A stretch of 64,000 nt of DNA, taken from contig JAUVXJ010000001.1 in assembly GCA_030603665.1 (NCBI GenBank), positions 124,001-188,000 on the forward strand, given 5' to 3'. Positions 53,361-61,961 of the stretch are shown here, piece by piece. Below the pieces are notes generated by a model. That model did no database searches. It had not been told where the DNA came from and saw only the letters and a program-made list of their open reading frames with translations. Source of the stretch: Chloroflexota bacterium. Its GTDB lineage: Bacteria; Chloroflexota; Anaerolineae; UBA7937; B3-Chlor. Position 1 is the first letter of the stretch. The number at the start of each line of letters is the position of its first letter. The translations under genes were made by a program, and so were the position numbers.

Positions 53361-54250
53361 AGCAAGTCGTTGTGTTGAGCGGCAAAGGGGGCACCGGCAA
53401 GACTACAGTCGCTGCGGCCCTCGGTCATCTCGCTTCGCAGGAGGCTCCCATCGTGTTGCTCGACGCGGATGTGGACGCGTCGAACCTGGATCTCGTGCTC
53501 TCACCCCAATTGCGCGCCAAGCACGATTTCTTCAGCAGCAAGGTCGCCGTCATCGATCCTGCATCATGCCAGTCCTGCGGTCGATGCCAGGAGCTCTGCC
53601 GGTTCGATGCAGTGTTGGCTCCCAAAGAAGATGGAGAACCATACGCCATCGATTCTGTGGCATGCGAGGGATGCGCCGTCTGCTACTACCAGTGCCCTGC
53701 AGAGGCAGTGCGCATGGACGAGCCACAGGATGGCCTCTGGTTTCGTTCCGACACCGCCTTCGGCCCGCTAGTCCATGCCCACCTTTACGCGGGTCATGAG
53801 AACTCGGGCAAACTGGTCGCCGAAGTGCGACAGCAGGCCAAAGCGATCGCCCTCGAGGGAGGTCACGAGTACGTGATCATTGACGGGCCGCCTGGTATCG
53901 GCTGCTCTGTCATCGCCGCCACGACCGGCGTAGATCTGGCTCTGATGGTCATTGAGCCGACGGTATCTGGCATTCACGACCTTGAGCGAATTCTCGGAGT
54001 CGCCCGGCATTTCGGTGTACCGGCGGTAGTGTGTGTCAACAAGTACGACATCAACCTCGAAAAAACCAACGAGATCGCAGACTATTGCGCGGACCTGGAC
54101 ATCGAGGTCGTGGGGCGCGTCCCATTCAACACCATAGCTACCGAAGCCATGGTGGCAGGAAAGCCGGTCACAGTCTACGGAGATGGGCTCATCACCGAAG
54201 AACTCCGCAACGTATGGTCCCGGGTGCGAGACAAGGTAGCTGATACCTAG
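53357..54250 (+). CDS. MinD/NifH-type ATPase with inserted ferredoxin domain (second of pair)
   Basis: 297 residues, paralogous to the preceding gene. Walker A SGKGGTGKTTV (8-18), DADVDASNLD, then intact CQSCGRCQELCRFDA and CEGCAVCYYQCPAEA clusters at about 72-115, and DGPPGIGCSVIA. GTG 53357 overlaps the stop of the first ATPase in GTGA, and AAGGAGGGGCAGGA precedes it. The two ATPases probably form a heteromer in Fe-S/cofactor assembly or metal-dependent redox. It ends 4 bp into the convergent transporter gene. Confidence 0.88.
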   Translation: MKQVVVLSGKGGTGKTTVAAALGHLASQEAPIVLLDADVDASNLDLVLSPQLRAKHDFFSSKVAVIDPASCQSCGRCQELCRFDAVLAPKEDGEPYAIDSVACEGCAVCYYQCPAEAVRMDEPQDGLWFRSDTAFGPLVHAHLYAGHENSGKLVAEVRQQAKAIALEGGHEYVIIDGPPGIGCSVIAATTGVDLALMVIEPTVSGIHDLERILGVARHFGVPAVVCVNKYDINLEKTNEIADYCADLDIEVVGRVPFNTIATEAMVAGKPVTVYGDGLITEELRNVWSRVRDKVADT

Positions 54251-55173
54251 CCAGAAGGCCTGGCTTCGGGACTGCCCATTCTCGGACCCCTCAGCTGAAC
54301 CACTAGCGTACCTGCGATGACTAGTCCGAGCCCCACGAAATCCAACGACGTCAGACGCTCCCCGAGGAAGATCCAAGCTAGCACTGCGATCTCCACCACC
54401 ATGACGTTGGTGATGATGCTGGATTCCACCGCCCTGAGAGTCCTCATGCTGTGATTCCACAGCACGAAGGCGAAGGACGTGTTCACCACGCTCATCCACC
54501 CTATGATCAGCCAATTCTGCAGGCTCACGGCAGGCATTCCTTGCAGCAGCACGCCAAAGGTGAGCAGCAGCACACTGCCCGCCCCCATGCTGACCGCACT
54601 CACCAAGAGGGGCGAAGCGACGCGCGACTTGGCGATGCTGCGTCCCACGATGGCTGCCCCAGCGAGGGACGACATGCCAATCAGGGCAGCGGGGATGCCG
54701 GCGAGCTGCTCTGGGGCCACGTTGACCGGATGGAAGTAGACATAGATCCCCGTGAGTGCGGCGATGATACCGATCCACTGCCATCCTGTTGGCCGCTCGC
54801 GAAGCAGCACCCCGCTGAGCAACGCCACAACGACCGTGCTGAAGGCGAATAGTAGCCGGGTGGTGATAGTGGGCAGGTAGGACAGCGCTACATACTGTCC
54901 CCCCACGCCAATGGTGTAGAAGAGCAGCCCCAGGGCGGTGAGCAGAAGCCATGAACGGCGACTGAGGCTGGCGAGAGCGCCGCGATTGGCCTTAGACATG
55001 GCAAAAGGCAGCAGGACGAGGAAAGCGAGGAGATAGCGCAGTCCCGCAAAGGTCAGGGGGGGGATGTCTCGAAGTCCCCACTTGATCAGTATCCACGACG
55101 ACGACCAAAGCGTGACCACCAAGAGGGCTTCGAGCACAGCTAGCAGTCGAGATGGTGACTTGCTGCTGCTCAT
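54247..55173 (-). CDS. EamA/DMT-family membrane transporter
   Basis: About 308 residues and ten predicted helices with two EamA halves (LVVTLWSSSWILIKWGLRDIPPLTFAGLRYL; SFAFVLWNHSMRTLRAVESS). A basic tail ends the protein. It overlaps the convergent ATPase stop by 4 bp. ATG 55173 has no strong ribosome site; a GTG at 55203 lies upstream in frame. Substrate unknown. Confidence 0.85.
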   Translation of the reverse strand: MSSSKSPSRLLAVLEALLVVTLWSSSWILIKWGLRDIPPLTFAGLRYLLAFLVLLPFAMSKANRGALASLSRRSWLLLTALGLLFYTIGVGGQYVALSYLPTITTRLLFAFSTVVVALLSGVLLRERPTGWQWIGIIAALTGIYVYFHPVNVAPEQLAGIPAALIGMSSLAGAAIVGRSIAKSRVASPLLVSAVSMGAGSVLLLTFGVLLQGMPAVSLQNWLIIGWMSVVNTSFAFVLWNHSMRTLRAVESSIITNVMVVEIAVLAWIFLGERLTSLDFVGLGLVIAGTLVVQLRGPRMGSPEARPSG

Positions 55174-55251
55174 GAGCGCGCCTGGAACGACATGGTGGGA
55201 CACGACTTTGAGTGGGCACCCGGGTGAGAGCGTGCCACCCGTACGCCGAAC

Positions 55252-55698
55252 TTACGCATCTCTGGGTGAAAGACCGCGCCATCGCTCCTGGGCACTGCTC
55301 AGAACCTCCCTCTCGTTCTCGTAGGACACTGTCTCGAGGGCGTCACCAACGGGAAACCAACGAGCCTCATCCACTTCCCAACCGTGGTCAGCGACATCGC
55401 CGCCCACGTAGTTGAGGAGGTAGTATTGCACGAATTTGTGGTAGAGCACCTTGCTCTTGGAGTCTCTGTACCAGTACTCGATGTGGCCCAGGTCTGCCAC
55501 GGGGTCGCCCTGAAGGCCCGCCTCCTCCCTCACTTCGCGCACGGCTGCCTCCAGCGGCTTCTCCCCCTTCTCTATCAGGCCCTTGGGCAGTCCCCACGTC
55601 TTGCCTCCCCTGGTGGCGATGAGGACGACCCACATCTCTCCCTCACGCTCGCGGTAGATCACTCCCCCCACGGACCTCTGTACCGTGGCCCTGGTCAT
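55252..55698 (-). CDS. NUDIX hydrolase
   Basis: 148 residues with a complete NUDIX box: GLPKGLIEKGEKPLEAAVREVREEAGL (GX5EX7REUXEEXGU). The N-terminal strand SVGGVIYRE and the final RWFPVGDALETVSYENER fit. It hydrolyses nucleoside diphosphates linked to other moieties, releasing a monophosphate; exact substrate unclear. ATG 55698 follows GGGAG at 8 nt; the long frame upstream does not look coding. Confidence 0.88.
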   Translation of the reverse strand: MTRATVQRSVGGVIYREREGEMWVVLIATRGGKTWGLPKGLIEKGEKPLEAAVREVREEAGLQGDPVADLGHIEYWYRDSKSKVLYHKFVQYYLLNYVGGDVADHGWEVDEARWFPVGDALETVSYENEREVLSSAQERWRGLSPRDA

Positions 55699-55919
55699 AG
55701 TGCTATCTCCCCGCCGCTGGCGCCGGGCTCGCTCGTGCAATGGTAGCACTGGCTCCTCCTCCAGGCAAAGCGCCCCTTGGAGGCACCGGAACGAAGCGCT
55801 CGGCAGAGTGGTCTGGATGTGCTTTGCGATCATGGTCCAAACTGCTATACTACTCCTGAGTTCTTGGAGCGAACTGCGTTTCTTGACAAGCCACCGAATG
55901 GGAGCATCGATCAGCCACA

Positions 55920-56402
55920 ATGACCAGGCATCAATCAAAGAAGGTGCTGACTCTCAGGCCCATTGGGCACGTCGAGAACGACATCCAGGCCGGAGAGCAC
56001 GTCACATGGGAGGAGATTGACTCGCGGGTCGTGATCTACGACCCCTGGGTCGAGGGGCTTGAGGGGTTGGAAGACTTCTCGCACGTTGTGGTCATTTTCT
56101 GGCTCGACCGCCCGGCGGACAGCGAGACTCCCGTGAAGGTCCACCCACAGGGGAAGGAGGACATGCCTCTAGTGGGGCTCTTTGCCACCCGCGCGCCAAT
56201 GCGACCAAATCCTATAGGAATGACCACCGTGCGTTTGCTGAGGCTGGAAGGCAATTCGCTGCACGTGCGCGGCCTGGACACCTTCGATGGCACGCCCGTG
56301 CTGGATATCAAGCCCTATCTCACACGAGGTGATTTGAAGGCAGAGGCTTCCGTGCCCGAGTGGCTGCTCCGGCTGTGGGCACAGCATGACTCCGAGGGGT
56401 GA
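55920..56402 (+). CDS. trmO: TrmO/TsaA-type tRNA methyltransferase
   Basis: 160 residues with the YaeB/TsaA pattern: LRPIGHVEND, EGLEGLEDFSHVVVIFWLDRPAD, ATRAPMRPNPIGMTTVRLLRLEG, and DTFDGTPVLDIKPYL. This family (TrmO) methylates N6 of t6A37 in tRNAs using SAM. Length is that of the core domain only, without the C-terminal extension of E. coli TrmO. A TATACT -10-like box is at about 55848. Start ATG 55920 has only weak upstream signals. Confidence 0.85.
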   Translation: MTRHQSKKVLTLRPIGHVENDIQAGEHVTWEEIDSRVVIYDPWVEGLEGLEDFSHVVVIFWLDRPADSETPVKVHPQGKEDMPLVGLFATRAPMRPNPIGMTTVRLLRLEGNSLHVRGLDTFDGTPVLDIKPYLTRGDLKAEASVPEWLLRLWAQHDSEG

Positions 56403-56616
56403 TCGGATTGGGGCAGCAGGGATGGTCTCCCGTGGACTGGCAGGTTCTTCAGGGGCTGACGTCCACAGTCGGTGTGCAACGGCGCCAAGGGCTATCCATC
56501 GTGCTTACTGACTGGTCCACCCGGCAAGCCCCGGAGAATGGAAGCAGTTGGGCAGGCGCTAGAGTGTTCCGAGTGAGGACCAAGGGCTGCTCCTCTCTGC
56601 TCCCCTGGTCTGGCCT

Positions 56617-57525
56617 CTACTTGTGCGTCTCCTGCAACACCCACCAAGCCTCGTAGATGACCTTGAGCGCAGCGAAAGAGGTGATGTCCGAAACATCCAG
56701 AGGGGGCGCGACCTCGACCACATCCATGGCTCGCACGGGAAGTCTCTGAAAAACCCCCCGCACCAACTCCAGCAGATCCCGCGTGGTGAACCCTCCTCCT
56801 TCGGGTGCCCCGGTGCCAGGCGCGTGGGCTGGGTCCAATCCATCGATGTCCAAGGTGAGGTACACGGCCTCCACATCGCTGAGACGTTCCACCACCGCGT
56901 CAACGATTGCCTCCATGCCCCGTTGGTGGCACTGCCGTGCCGTGAAGTAGGGTATCTCTGGGTGCTCATTGAGGAACTCCCACTCTTCCTGGCAGAAGGA
57001 GCGCAGCCCCACTAGAGCCAGGTGTGAGGGATCGAGGCCGGACAATTCCAGCGCACGACGCTCTGTGCAGGCATGTGACCACTTGTGCCCTTCGTAGGAA
57101 TTGAATAAGTCGGGGTGGGCATCGAAGTGTAGGATACCGAAGGGATGCTTCGCGGAGCGGCTGAAAGCCCTCATCAAAGGGATGGTGACCGAGTGGTCAC
57201 CACCGAGGAAGAGGGCCAGAGGATGTTGGAGCACCTCCACCGCTCTGGCTTCTACATCCTGGAAGTAGCGTGTCCACTCGAGATCGGTTGGGACGTCCCC
57301 ATAATCTCGCACTCCGAGGATCAGAGGCTGCCCCTCCTCGGCGCACGGCGCCAGGTGAGGGGTCAGTTCCCGAAGTCTAGCCGGGGCGAAGGCCGTACCA
57401 CGTCGAAAGCTGATGCCTCCGTCGAAGGGTACTCCTAGCACACCAACGTGGGCATTTGGGTCGTCGCTGCTCAACCCGCTCCAGAGATCCCGATGGGGCG
57501 GAGCGGCCGAACCGGCTTCCGTCAT
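56617..57525 (-). CDS. speB: Agmatinase/arginase-family ureohydrolase
   Basis: About 302 residues. The two manganese-binding motifs of ureohydrolases are intact: GGDHSVTIP, HFDAHPDLFNSYEGHKWSHA, and YLTLDIDGLDPAHAPGTGAPEGGG. Predicted Mn2+-dependent hydrolysis of a guanidino substrate such as agmatine to putrescine and urea; formiminoglutamase- or guanidinobutyrase-like substrates are possible. Start ATG 57525 is selected because AAAGGAAAG precedes it. It is convergent with the trmO gene. Confidence 0.85.
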   Translation of the reverse strand: MTEAGSAAPPHRDLWSGLSSDDPNAHVGVLGVPFDGGISFRRGTAFAPARLRELTPHLAPCAEEGQPLILGVRDYGDVPTDLEWTRYFQDVEARAVEVLQHPLALFLGGDHSVTIPLMRAFSRSAKHPFGILHFDAHPDLFNSYEGHKWSHACTERRALELSGLDPSHLALVGLRSFCQEEWEFLNEHPEIPYFTARQCHQRGMEAIVDAVVERLSDVEAVYLTLDIDGLDPAHAPGTGAPEGGGFTTRDLLELVRGVFQRLPVRAMDVVEVAPPLDVSDITSFAALKVIYEAWWVLQETHK

Positions 57526-57719
57526 CACAGCTTTCCTTTCACGCAGCACCACGGGGGCTGTTGGGGATCAACTCCTGCTACCTCGCAGTGCTCCTCCACC
57601 CTGTGGTGGACCTCGAAGGCCCGCCTCCAATTCCCCAAGAACGGTGCTGCAAGCGAGAGCCGTCTCTGGCAGCATCACACCTTTGACCTTCACACCCCAA
57701 AGGAACGGAGCTTGCCTGA

Positions 57720-58274
57720 TCAATCACTCGCTGCCAGCAGCTCCTCAGCTCTGCTCACGATCTCGTCAAGTTCCGCAAGCGGCCCTTTCCCCTTGATGCC
57801 CGTGGCGAGCGTTCCCACTTTGGGACCCACGAAACTGTAGCCCTGTTGCCTCAGCTTCTCGATGTTGGCCTGCACCAGGGGATTATCATACATGTTCACG
57901 TTCATCGCAGGGGCGATGAGCACGGGCGCTTTGGTAGCCATCACCGCACAGGTCAGCAGGTTGTCAGCGATGCCACCGGCGATCTTGCCGATGGTGTTTG
58001 CTGTTGCCGGTGCTACAAGAAAGAGGTCTGCCTTCTCAGCAAGGGCGATGTGCTCGATCTGCCAGTCTGTAGTGGGAGGAAACATGTTCACCAGGACAGG
58101 CCCCCCGATCGCGCTGCGGAAGGTCAGGGGATCCACGAGTTTCGTTCCCGCCTCGGTCATGACCACTATGACCTCCGCGCCCTGGCTCTGAAGCTTTCGT
58201 CCCAGCGTGGGGGCCTTGTAGGCGGCGATACTGCCTGTGACACCGAGGACGACGGTCTTTCCATTGAGAGACAT
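57720..58274 (-). CDS. coaC: Phosphopantothenoylcysteine decarboxylase-type flavoprotein (CoaC-like)
   Basis: 184 residues with VLGVTGSIAAYKAPTLGRKL, the active-site region TDWQIEHIALAEKADLFLVAPATANTIGKIAGG, and APAMNVNMYDNP. All are hallmarks of the CoaC half of the Dfp protein, which decarboxylates 4'-phosphopantothenoylcysteine with FMN. AAAGGAGGT lies 5 nt before ATG 58274. It sits 25 bp after the CoaB gene; the two are separate proteins here rather than a fused Dfp. Confidence 0.85.
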   Translation of the reverse strand: MSLNGKTVVLGVTGSIAAYKAPTLGRKLQSQGAEVIVVMTEAGTKLVDPLTFRSAIGGPVLVNMFPPTTDWQIEHIALAEKADLFLVAPATANTIGKIAGGIADNLLTCAVMATKAPVLIAPAMNVNMYDNPLVQANIEKLRQQGYSFVGPKVGTLATGIKGKGPLAELDEIVSRAEELLAASD

Positions 58275-58299
58275 CCAGGACCTCCTTTGCTACAACTCC

Positions 58300-59022
58300 C
58301 TATTCTTTCTCCGCCTTCAGCCTTGCCGAAACCGCGTCGAGCAGCACGCGGGCTATCTCTGCCTTTCCCTCTGCCACGGCCTCAACGTTCCCAGCTGGGC
58401 CGACCAAGTATCCGATGTGGTGCCCCTGCTCCACATCGCGCAGGTCGTTGGCCAGGACTAGGTCTGCCCTGTTCACCAGCAGAGAACGGTGAGCTGCCTC
58501 TACTAGCGCCTCCTTAGATGTACCCGCCTCCAGCTTGAAGCTGATCAGCAGGCTCGTTGGCTGTAGTTCCTTGATAATCTTGATCACCTTCGGTGTCCTC
58601 ACCAGTCTGATCAACCACTCGTCCTGACCCGAGGGGGTCTTGGAATTCTCATAGGACTCCGGGACATAGTCCAACACCGCCATGGAGTGTAGCACCGCGT
58701 CGTATGGCTGGCGCTCCAGCTCTTCCTTCATGACTTCGAGGAGGTCATCCACCGTCTCGACCTCCCTGTGTCTCAGGCGGGTCAAGGTTTCTGTTGCCAA
58801 CGGCTCGTCATCGGGAACGAGGCTGCCCCTGCCGTACACGAAGGTGACATTGGCGCCGCGGTGTAGCGCCTCAGCTGCCATCAGCACTCCCAACCTTCCC
58901 GTGGACTTGTTGGTGATGTAACGGACCGCATCAATGGGCCCTCGGGTGGGACCCGAAGTGATCAGTATCATCTTCCCAGCGAGATCTCTCAAGCGTCCCT
59001 CCGTGCGATCAAGCGAGGCCAT
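58300..59022 (-). CDS. coaB: Phosphopantothenate-cysteine ligase-type protein (CoaB-like)
   Basis: 240 residues with ILITSGPTRGPIDAVRYITNKSTGRLG, the CoaB nucleotide/phosphate-binding start, AVLDYVPE, KTPKVIKIIKEL, ISFKLE..TSKEALVEAA, and RADLVLANDL. Predicted to ligate phosphopantothenate to cysteine in CoA synthesis. It overlaps the end of the C45 acyltransferase gene by 14 bp, and the downstream CoaC is 25 bp away, so all are likely cotranscribed. Confidence 0.85.
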   Translation of the reverse strand: MASLDRTEGRLRDLAGKMILITSGPTRGPIDAVRYITNKSTGRLGVLMAAEALHRGANVTFVYGRGSLVPDDEPLATETLTRLRHREVETVDDLLEVMKEELERQPYDAVLHSMAVLDYVPESYENSKTPSGQDEWLIRLVRTPKVIKIIKELQPTSLLISFKLEAGTSKEALVEAAHRSLLVNRADLVLANDLRDVEQGHHIGYLVGPAGNVEAVAEGKAEIARVLLDAVSARLKAEKE

Positions 59023-60049
59023 GTCTCACGTAGTCTGAGCGACATGGATGGCCCCACGCTACCTGCAGACTCCGATTCGCTGGTCGCGCGATCAAGGACC
59101 AGATAGTTCCAAACACGTTATCGAAGCTGGTGTCGCCTTCAACAGGATCGTGATTCCCTCTGCAAATGGGCGCCTCATGGTCGCTCAGCAAGCTCTTGAT
59201 GGTGGCTTCGTCCAACGGCTGCTCTAGACTCTCGAGCAGCTCGCTAGTCCGCGCGTAGCGCTGAAGCGAGCGTCGCAGTCTCCTTCTGTCCTGCGGTGAA
59301 AGTTCCTCCTCCGGGACCTCTCTACCGGGCAGATGGTTGGTGGCAAGAATGAACCCACCTTCCGGCTCTCGAATGGTCACTTTGCCGGGCAAGGCCTGTG
59401 CCACCACTGCCCGCCCGCCAGCGTCGGTGATCAGGTAGTTGAAGGCACCAAGATGAGGAGCCGAAGTTACAAGCTCGCAAGCCTCCTCAACGTTGTGGCA
59501 TTTGTCCAGCATAATGTCGGTGACCAGATGCCACCCCAGCCCGGGGCCCAGTGGTTCCTCGCGGGGCAACACGGAGAGGAACACCCCCAGCCCCGCGTCG
59601 TTGATCCCGTCAGGGCTACCAGCCCAGTGATGGGTCACCCGCAGGCTCGGAAGAGCACCCTGGGGTCTCACCTTTCGTATCTCACGCCACTCTCGAGCAT
59701 AGTAGTACCAGTCGTAGTTGACTCCAACGATGAGAGAGCCGTCTGCCGTACGATGCGGAAGAACGGCGAGGTTCGTACAACCCATCCTAGGTGAGAAGTG
59801 CCTGGCATAGAAGAAAGCGATGAAGTCTCTCCTGGGGAGTCCGCCCCTCTCTATCATACCCTCCACCTTCTCCAGCATCGGAGGGTGGATTTCGGCGACG
59901 ACAGCCTCACAAGCTCGGCCGAAGGCGAGCGCCTCGTCGTCCGCCTCCGGGACCTGGAGACCCCTCATCGTACTTCCCAGCTGCCGGCCGATCTCGTAGT
60001 AGCTACCCTGGAGAACCCTGACACCAGGCAACGGAATCGGAGTGGTCAA
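59009..60049 (-). CDS. C45-family (isopenicillin-N acyltransferase-like) Ntn-hydrolase
   Basis: 346 residues. The nucleophile Cys91 is in GCTNLAVLPHRTADG, and VGVNYDWYYY and FLSVLPREEPLG follow the usual C45/AAT order. As in this family, the enzyme may be autocatalytically cleaved before Cys91. Substrate unknown; acyl-amide hydrolysis or acyl transfer in the cytosol is expected. The start TTG 60049 overlaps the preceding mini-gene (TTGA, 60046-60049). It probably belongs to the CoaB/CoaC transcription unit. Confidence 0.8.
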   Translation of the reverse strand: MTTPIPLPGVRVLQGSYYEIGRQLGSTMRGLQVPEADDEALAFGRACEAVVAEIHPPMLEKVEGMIERGGLPRRDFIAFFYARHFSPRMGCTNLAVLPHRTADGSLIVGVNYDWYYYAREWREIRKVRPQGALPSLRVTHHWAGSPDGINDAGLGVFLSVLPREEPLGPGLGWHLVTDIMLDKCHNVEEACELVTSAPHLGAFNYLITDAGGRAVVAQALPGKVTIREPEGGFILATNHLPGREVPEEELSPQDRRRLRRSLQRYARTSELLESLEQPLDEATIKSLLSDHEAPICRGNHDPVEGDTSFDNVFGTIWSLIARPANRSLQVAWGHPCRSDYVRHGLA

Positions 60050-60318
60050 GTCCTCTGAGCCCTCAGCTCTGCCAGCATTGCTTGCACCACGCAGACCCCG
60101 TCAGCTCCCCGCGATACCAGCTCATCCGCGAGTAATTCGACGTCCTTCCGTATCAGGACCGCTTCAGCTCGCGTCGCCAGGAGATCAGCGATGTCCCTCG
60201 CGGCCCCAAGCAACTCATGACTGATGGGGGCAATGCCGCCGTTCTCCGCCTCCGCCACTGCCCACGCATGCATGGCCTGGGTGGCTTCCTCCATGGGCGT
60301 CAGTAGTTCATCCCACAT
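60046..60318 (-). CDS. Small protein resembling the ETF-alpha N-terminal domain (90 aa)
   Basis: After an N-terminal helix, the segment AWAVAEAENGGIAPISHELLGAARDIADLL..AVLIRKDVELLADELVSRGADGVCVV resembles the first domain of electron-transfer flavoprotein alpha subunits, but the protein ends there, lacking the FAD-binding second domain. Its stop overlaps the start of the C45 gene. ATG 60318 has no strong ribosome site. It may be a stand-alone fold or a relic. The identification is by pattern only. Confidence 0.6.
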   Translation of the reverse strand: MWDELLTPMEEATQAMHAWAVAEAENGGIAPISHELLGAARDIADLLATRAEAVLIRKDVELLADELVSRGADGVCVVQAMLAELRAQRT

Positions 60319-60380
60319 AGACGTGCCGCCTGCTTATGTCTAGCTACGCACCCTGCTGAAACTGGTCACTCTCCAGGACA

Positions 60381-61037
60381 CTAGTGGCGGGATCGGATCT
60401 CGTTCATCAAACCGCCCAGCTGGAGGATTTCCTCGATCACGAAATCCGCGCCGTCGTCGACCGCTGGTCCTCCCACCAGGACCGTGGTCATCCCTAATCG
60501 ACGCCCGGGCTCCAGGTTTCTCACACGGTCATCTATCAGCAAGCATTCCTCAGGCCGCCCCCGAGCGAGCTCAAGCGCTTTCTGGTAGGCGCGGATATCT
60601 GGTTTGGGAACGTATTCTAGCTCCTCGATACCCACTATGCGGTCAAAGTGCTGCTCCACCTGCAAGACTTGCAGCACGCGCCTGGCGTGGTCAGCGGTTG
60701 CGTTGGTGAAGATCACCTTCTCTGCATTCAGTGACTTCAGCATCTCATCCAGTCGAGGGTCAGGCTGGAGCAAACCCTCCAATGGCAGGTCGTGGACAAA
60801 CTCGAAATAGTCGTGGACGTCCATGTCGTAGTGCAGATACAAGCCACGGCCGGTGGTGCCGTACCGTTCGTAGTACGCGGCCCGGAGCGCAGACACCTCG
60901 TCCGGATGGATGCCCAGACGCAGCGACATATACTCGTTGATGCGCTCACCGATGAGGTCCATGACCCCTGTCTCTTTGGGATACATAGTCTCATCAAGAT
61001 CGAAGAGCACGTGCTTGATGGAATTCCTATTCGTCAA
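60381..61037 (-). CDS. HAD-superfamily hydrolase (pyrimidine 5'-nucleotidase-like)
   Basis: 218 residues. HAD motif I DLDETMYPKE (nucleophile Asp13), motif II FTNATADHARRVL, motif III KPDIRAYQKAL and motif IV LIDDRVRNLEPG are complete. The cap region with ALRAAYYERYGTTGRGL resembles Sdt1-type pyrimidine 5'-nucleotidases. Start is TTG 61037 preceded by GAGGTG. The next gene upstream (DMT transporter) ends 15 bp away. Substrate inferred only. Confidence 0.82.
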   Translation of the reverse strand: MTNRNSIKHVLFDLDETMYPKETGVMDLIGERINEYMSLRLGIHPDEVSALRAAYYERYGTTGRGLYLHYDMDVHDYFEFVHDLPLEGLLQPDPRLDEMLKSLNAEKVIFTNATADHARRVLQVLQVEQHFDRIVGIEELEYVPKPDIRAYQKALELARGRPEECLLIDDRVRNLEPGRRLGMTTVLVGGPAVDDGADFVIEEILQLGGLMNEIRSRH

Positions 61038-61052
61038 TAGACACCTCGATTA

Positions 61053-61955
61053 TCATAGACCTTTGACCTCGGCCGTTCTCTGTAGCGGCCGTTTCTGCAA
61101 CGAAAGGAATATGCCAGCGAGGATCAAAGTGCCCCCCAGCACCGTCATAGCGGTGGGCGGTTCCTTCAGCAAGAAGTGGGCAAGCACTGTGGAACCCACC
61201 GGCTCCCCGAGAGTGACAATGCCGACCGCAGCCGCCGGCAGAAGACGCAGAGCCCAGTTGAGAGAAGAGTGCCCGACGAGCTGCGGCACAACCGCCAACA
61301 GAATGAACATGGCCCAGGTTTGCGCCGAATACCCCGATAGTCTGTGCTTGGTCAGCACCGTCAGCGTGAGTGCCCCCAGCGCGGCTATCGAATACACAAC
61401 GGTGACATAGGCCAGCAATGACACCTTGGGCCTGAGTTTTCGCCCCGCCATGAAGTAGCCCCCCACCATCACGGCCCCGACGATTGCCAGAAGATCTCCT
61501 CGCAGCGCCTCGCCCCCAAGCGCGAGATCGTTCCACGCTATGACCATCCCTCCCAACACGGCCACGGCTATGCCTGCGGACATCGTCAGGGACAGCTTGT
61601 CCCGCGTCAACAGGTGGGAAGCTACTCCCACGAATATGGGGCTCGTCGATACGAAGAAGACCGAGCTGGCCACGGTCGTGTGCTCCAAGGAGGCTATCCA
61701 GAAAACGAAGTGCAGAGTCAGCAGCATGCCGGAAACGACGGCCCATGACATATCGCTTCTGCTCAACGCTCTTAGTTCTCCCCGGCATCGAAGCAGACCC
61801 ACCGGGGCCACTATCAGAGAGGCGATCACCAGTCGGTAGGTGGCGACAACGAGAGAGGGAGCCTCGGCCAGACGGACGAAGATGGCCCCGAAGGACGCCG
61901 CCACCACGCCCACGAACAGGACCATGTACAGACGCAGGTCGTCCCGTGCGGCCAT
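61053..61955 (-). CDS. EamA/DMT-family membrane transporter
   Basis: 300 residues and about ten helices with two EamA repeats (MVLFVGVVAASFGAIFVRLAEAPSLVVATYRLVI; VPQLVGHSSLNWALRLLPAAAVGIVTLGEPVG). ATG 61955 has a weak upstream signal; GTG 61958 is one codon earlier. It follows the amidohydrolase by 6 bp and precedes the HAD gene by 15 bp, so these three are likely cotranscribed. Substrate unknown. Confidence 0.85.
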   Translation of the reverse strand: MAARDDLRLYMVLFVGVVAASFGAIFVRLAEAPSLVVATYRLVIASLIVAPVGLLRCRGELRALSRSDMSWAVVSGMLLTLHFVFWIASLEHTTVASSVFFVSTSPIFVGVASHLLTRDKLSLTMSAGIAVAVLGGMVIAWNDLALGGEALRGDLLAIVGAVMVGGYFMAGRKLRPKVSLLAYVTVVYSIAALGALTLTVLTKHRLSGYSAQTWAMFILLAVVPQLVGHSSLNWALRLLPAAAVGIVTLGEPVGSTVLAHFLLKEPPTAMTVLGGTLILAGIFLSLQKRPLQRTAEVKGL

Positions 61956-61961
61956 CACCGA

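Noticed and set aside
46998-54250. Nitrogen fixation locus suggested by the NifX-like genes
   Set aside because: No nifH/D/K-type genes are present, and NifX-like proteins with Mrp and ferredoxin ATPases occur without nitrogenase in anaerobes.
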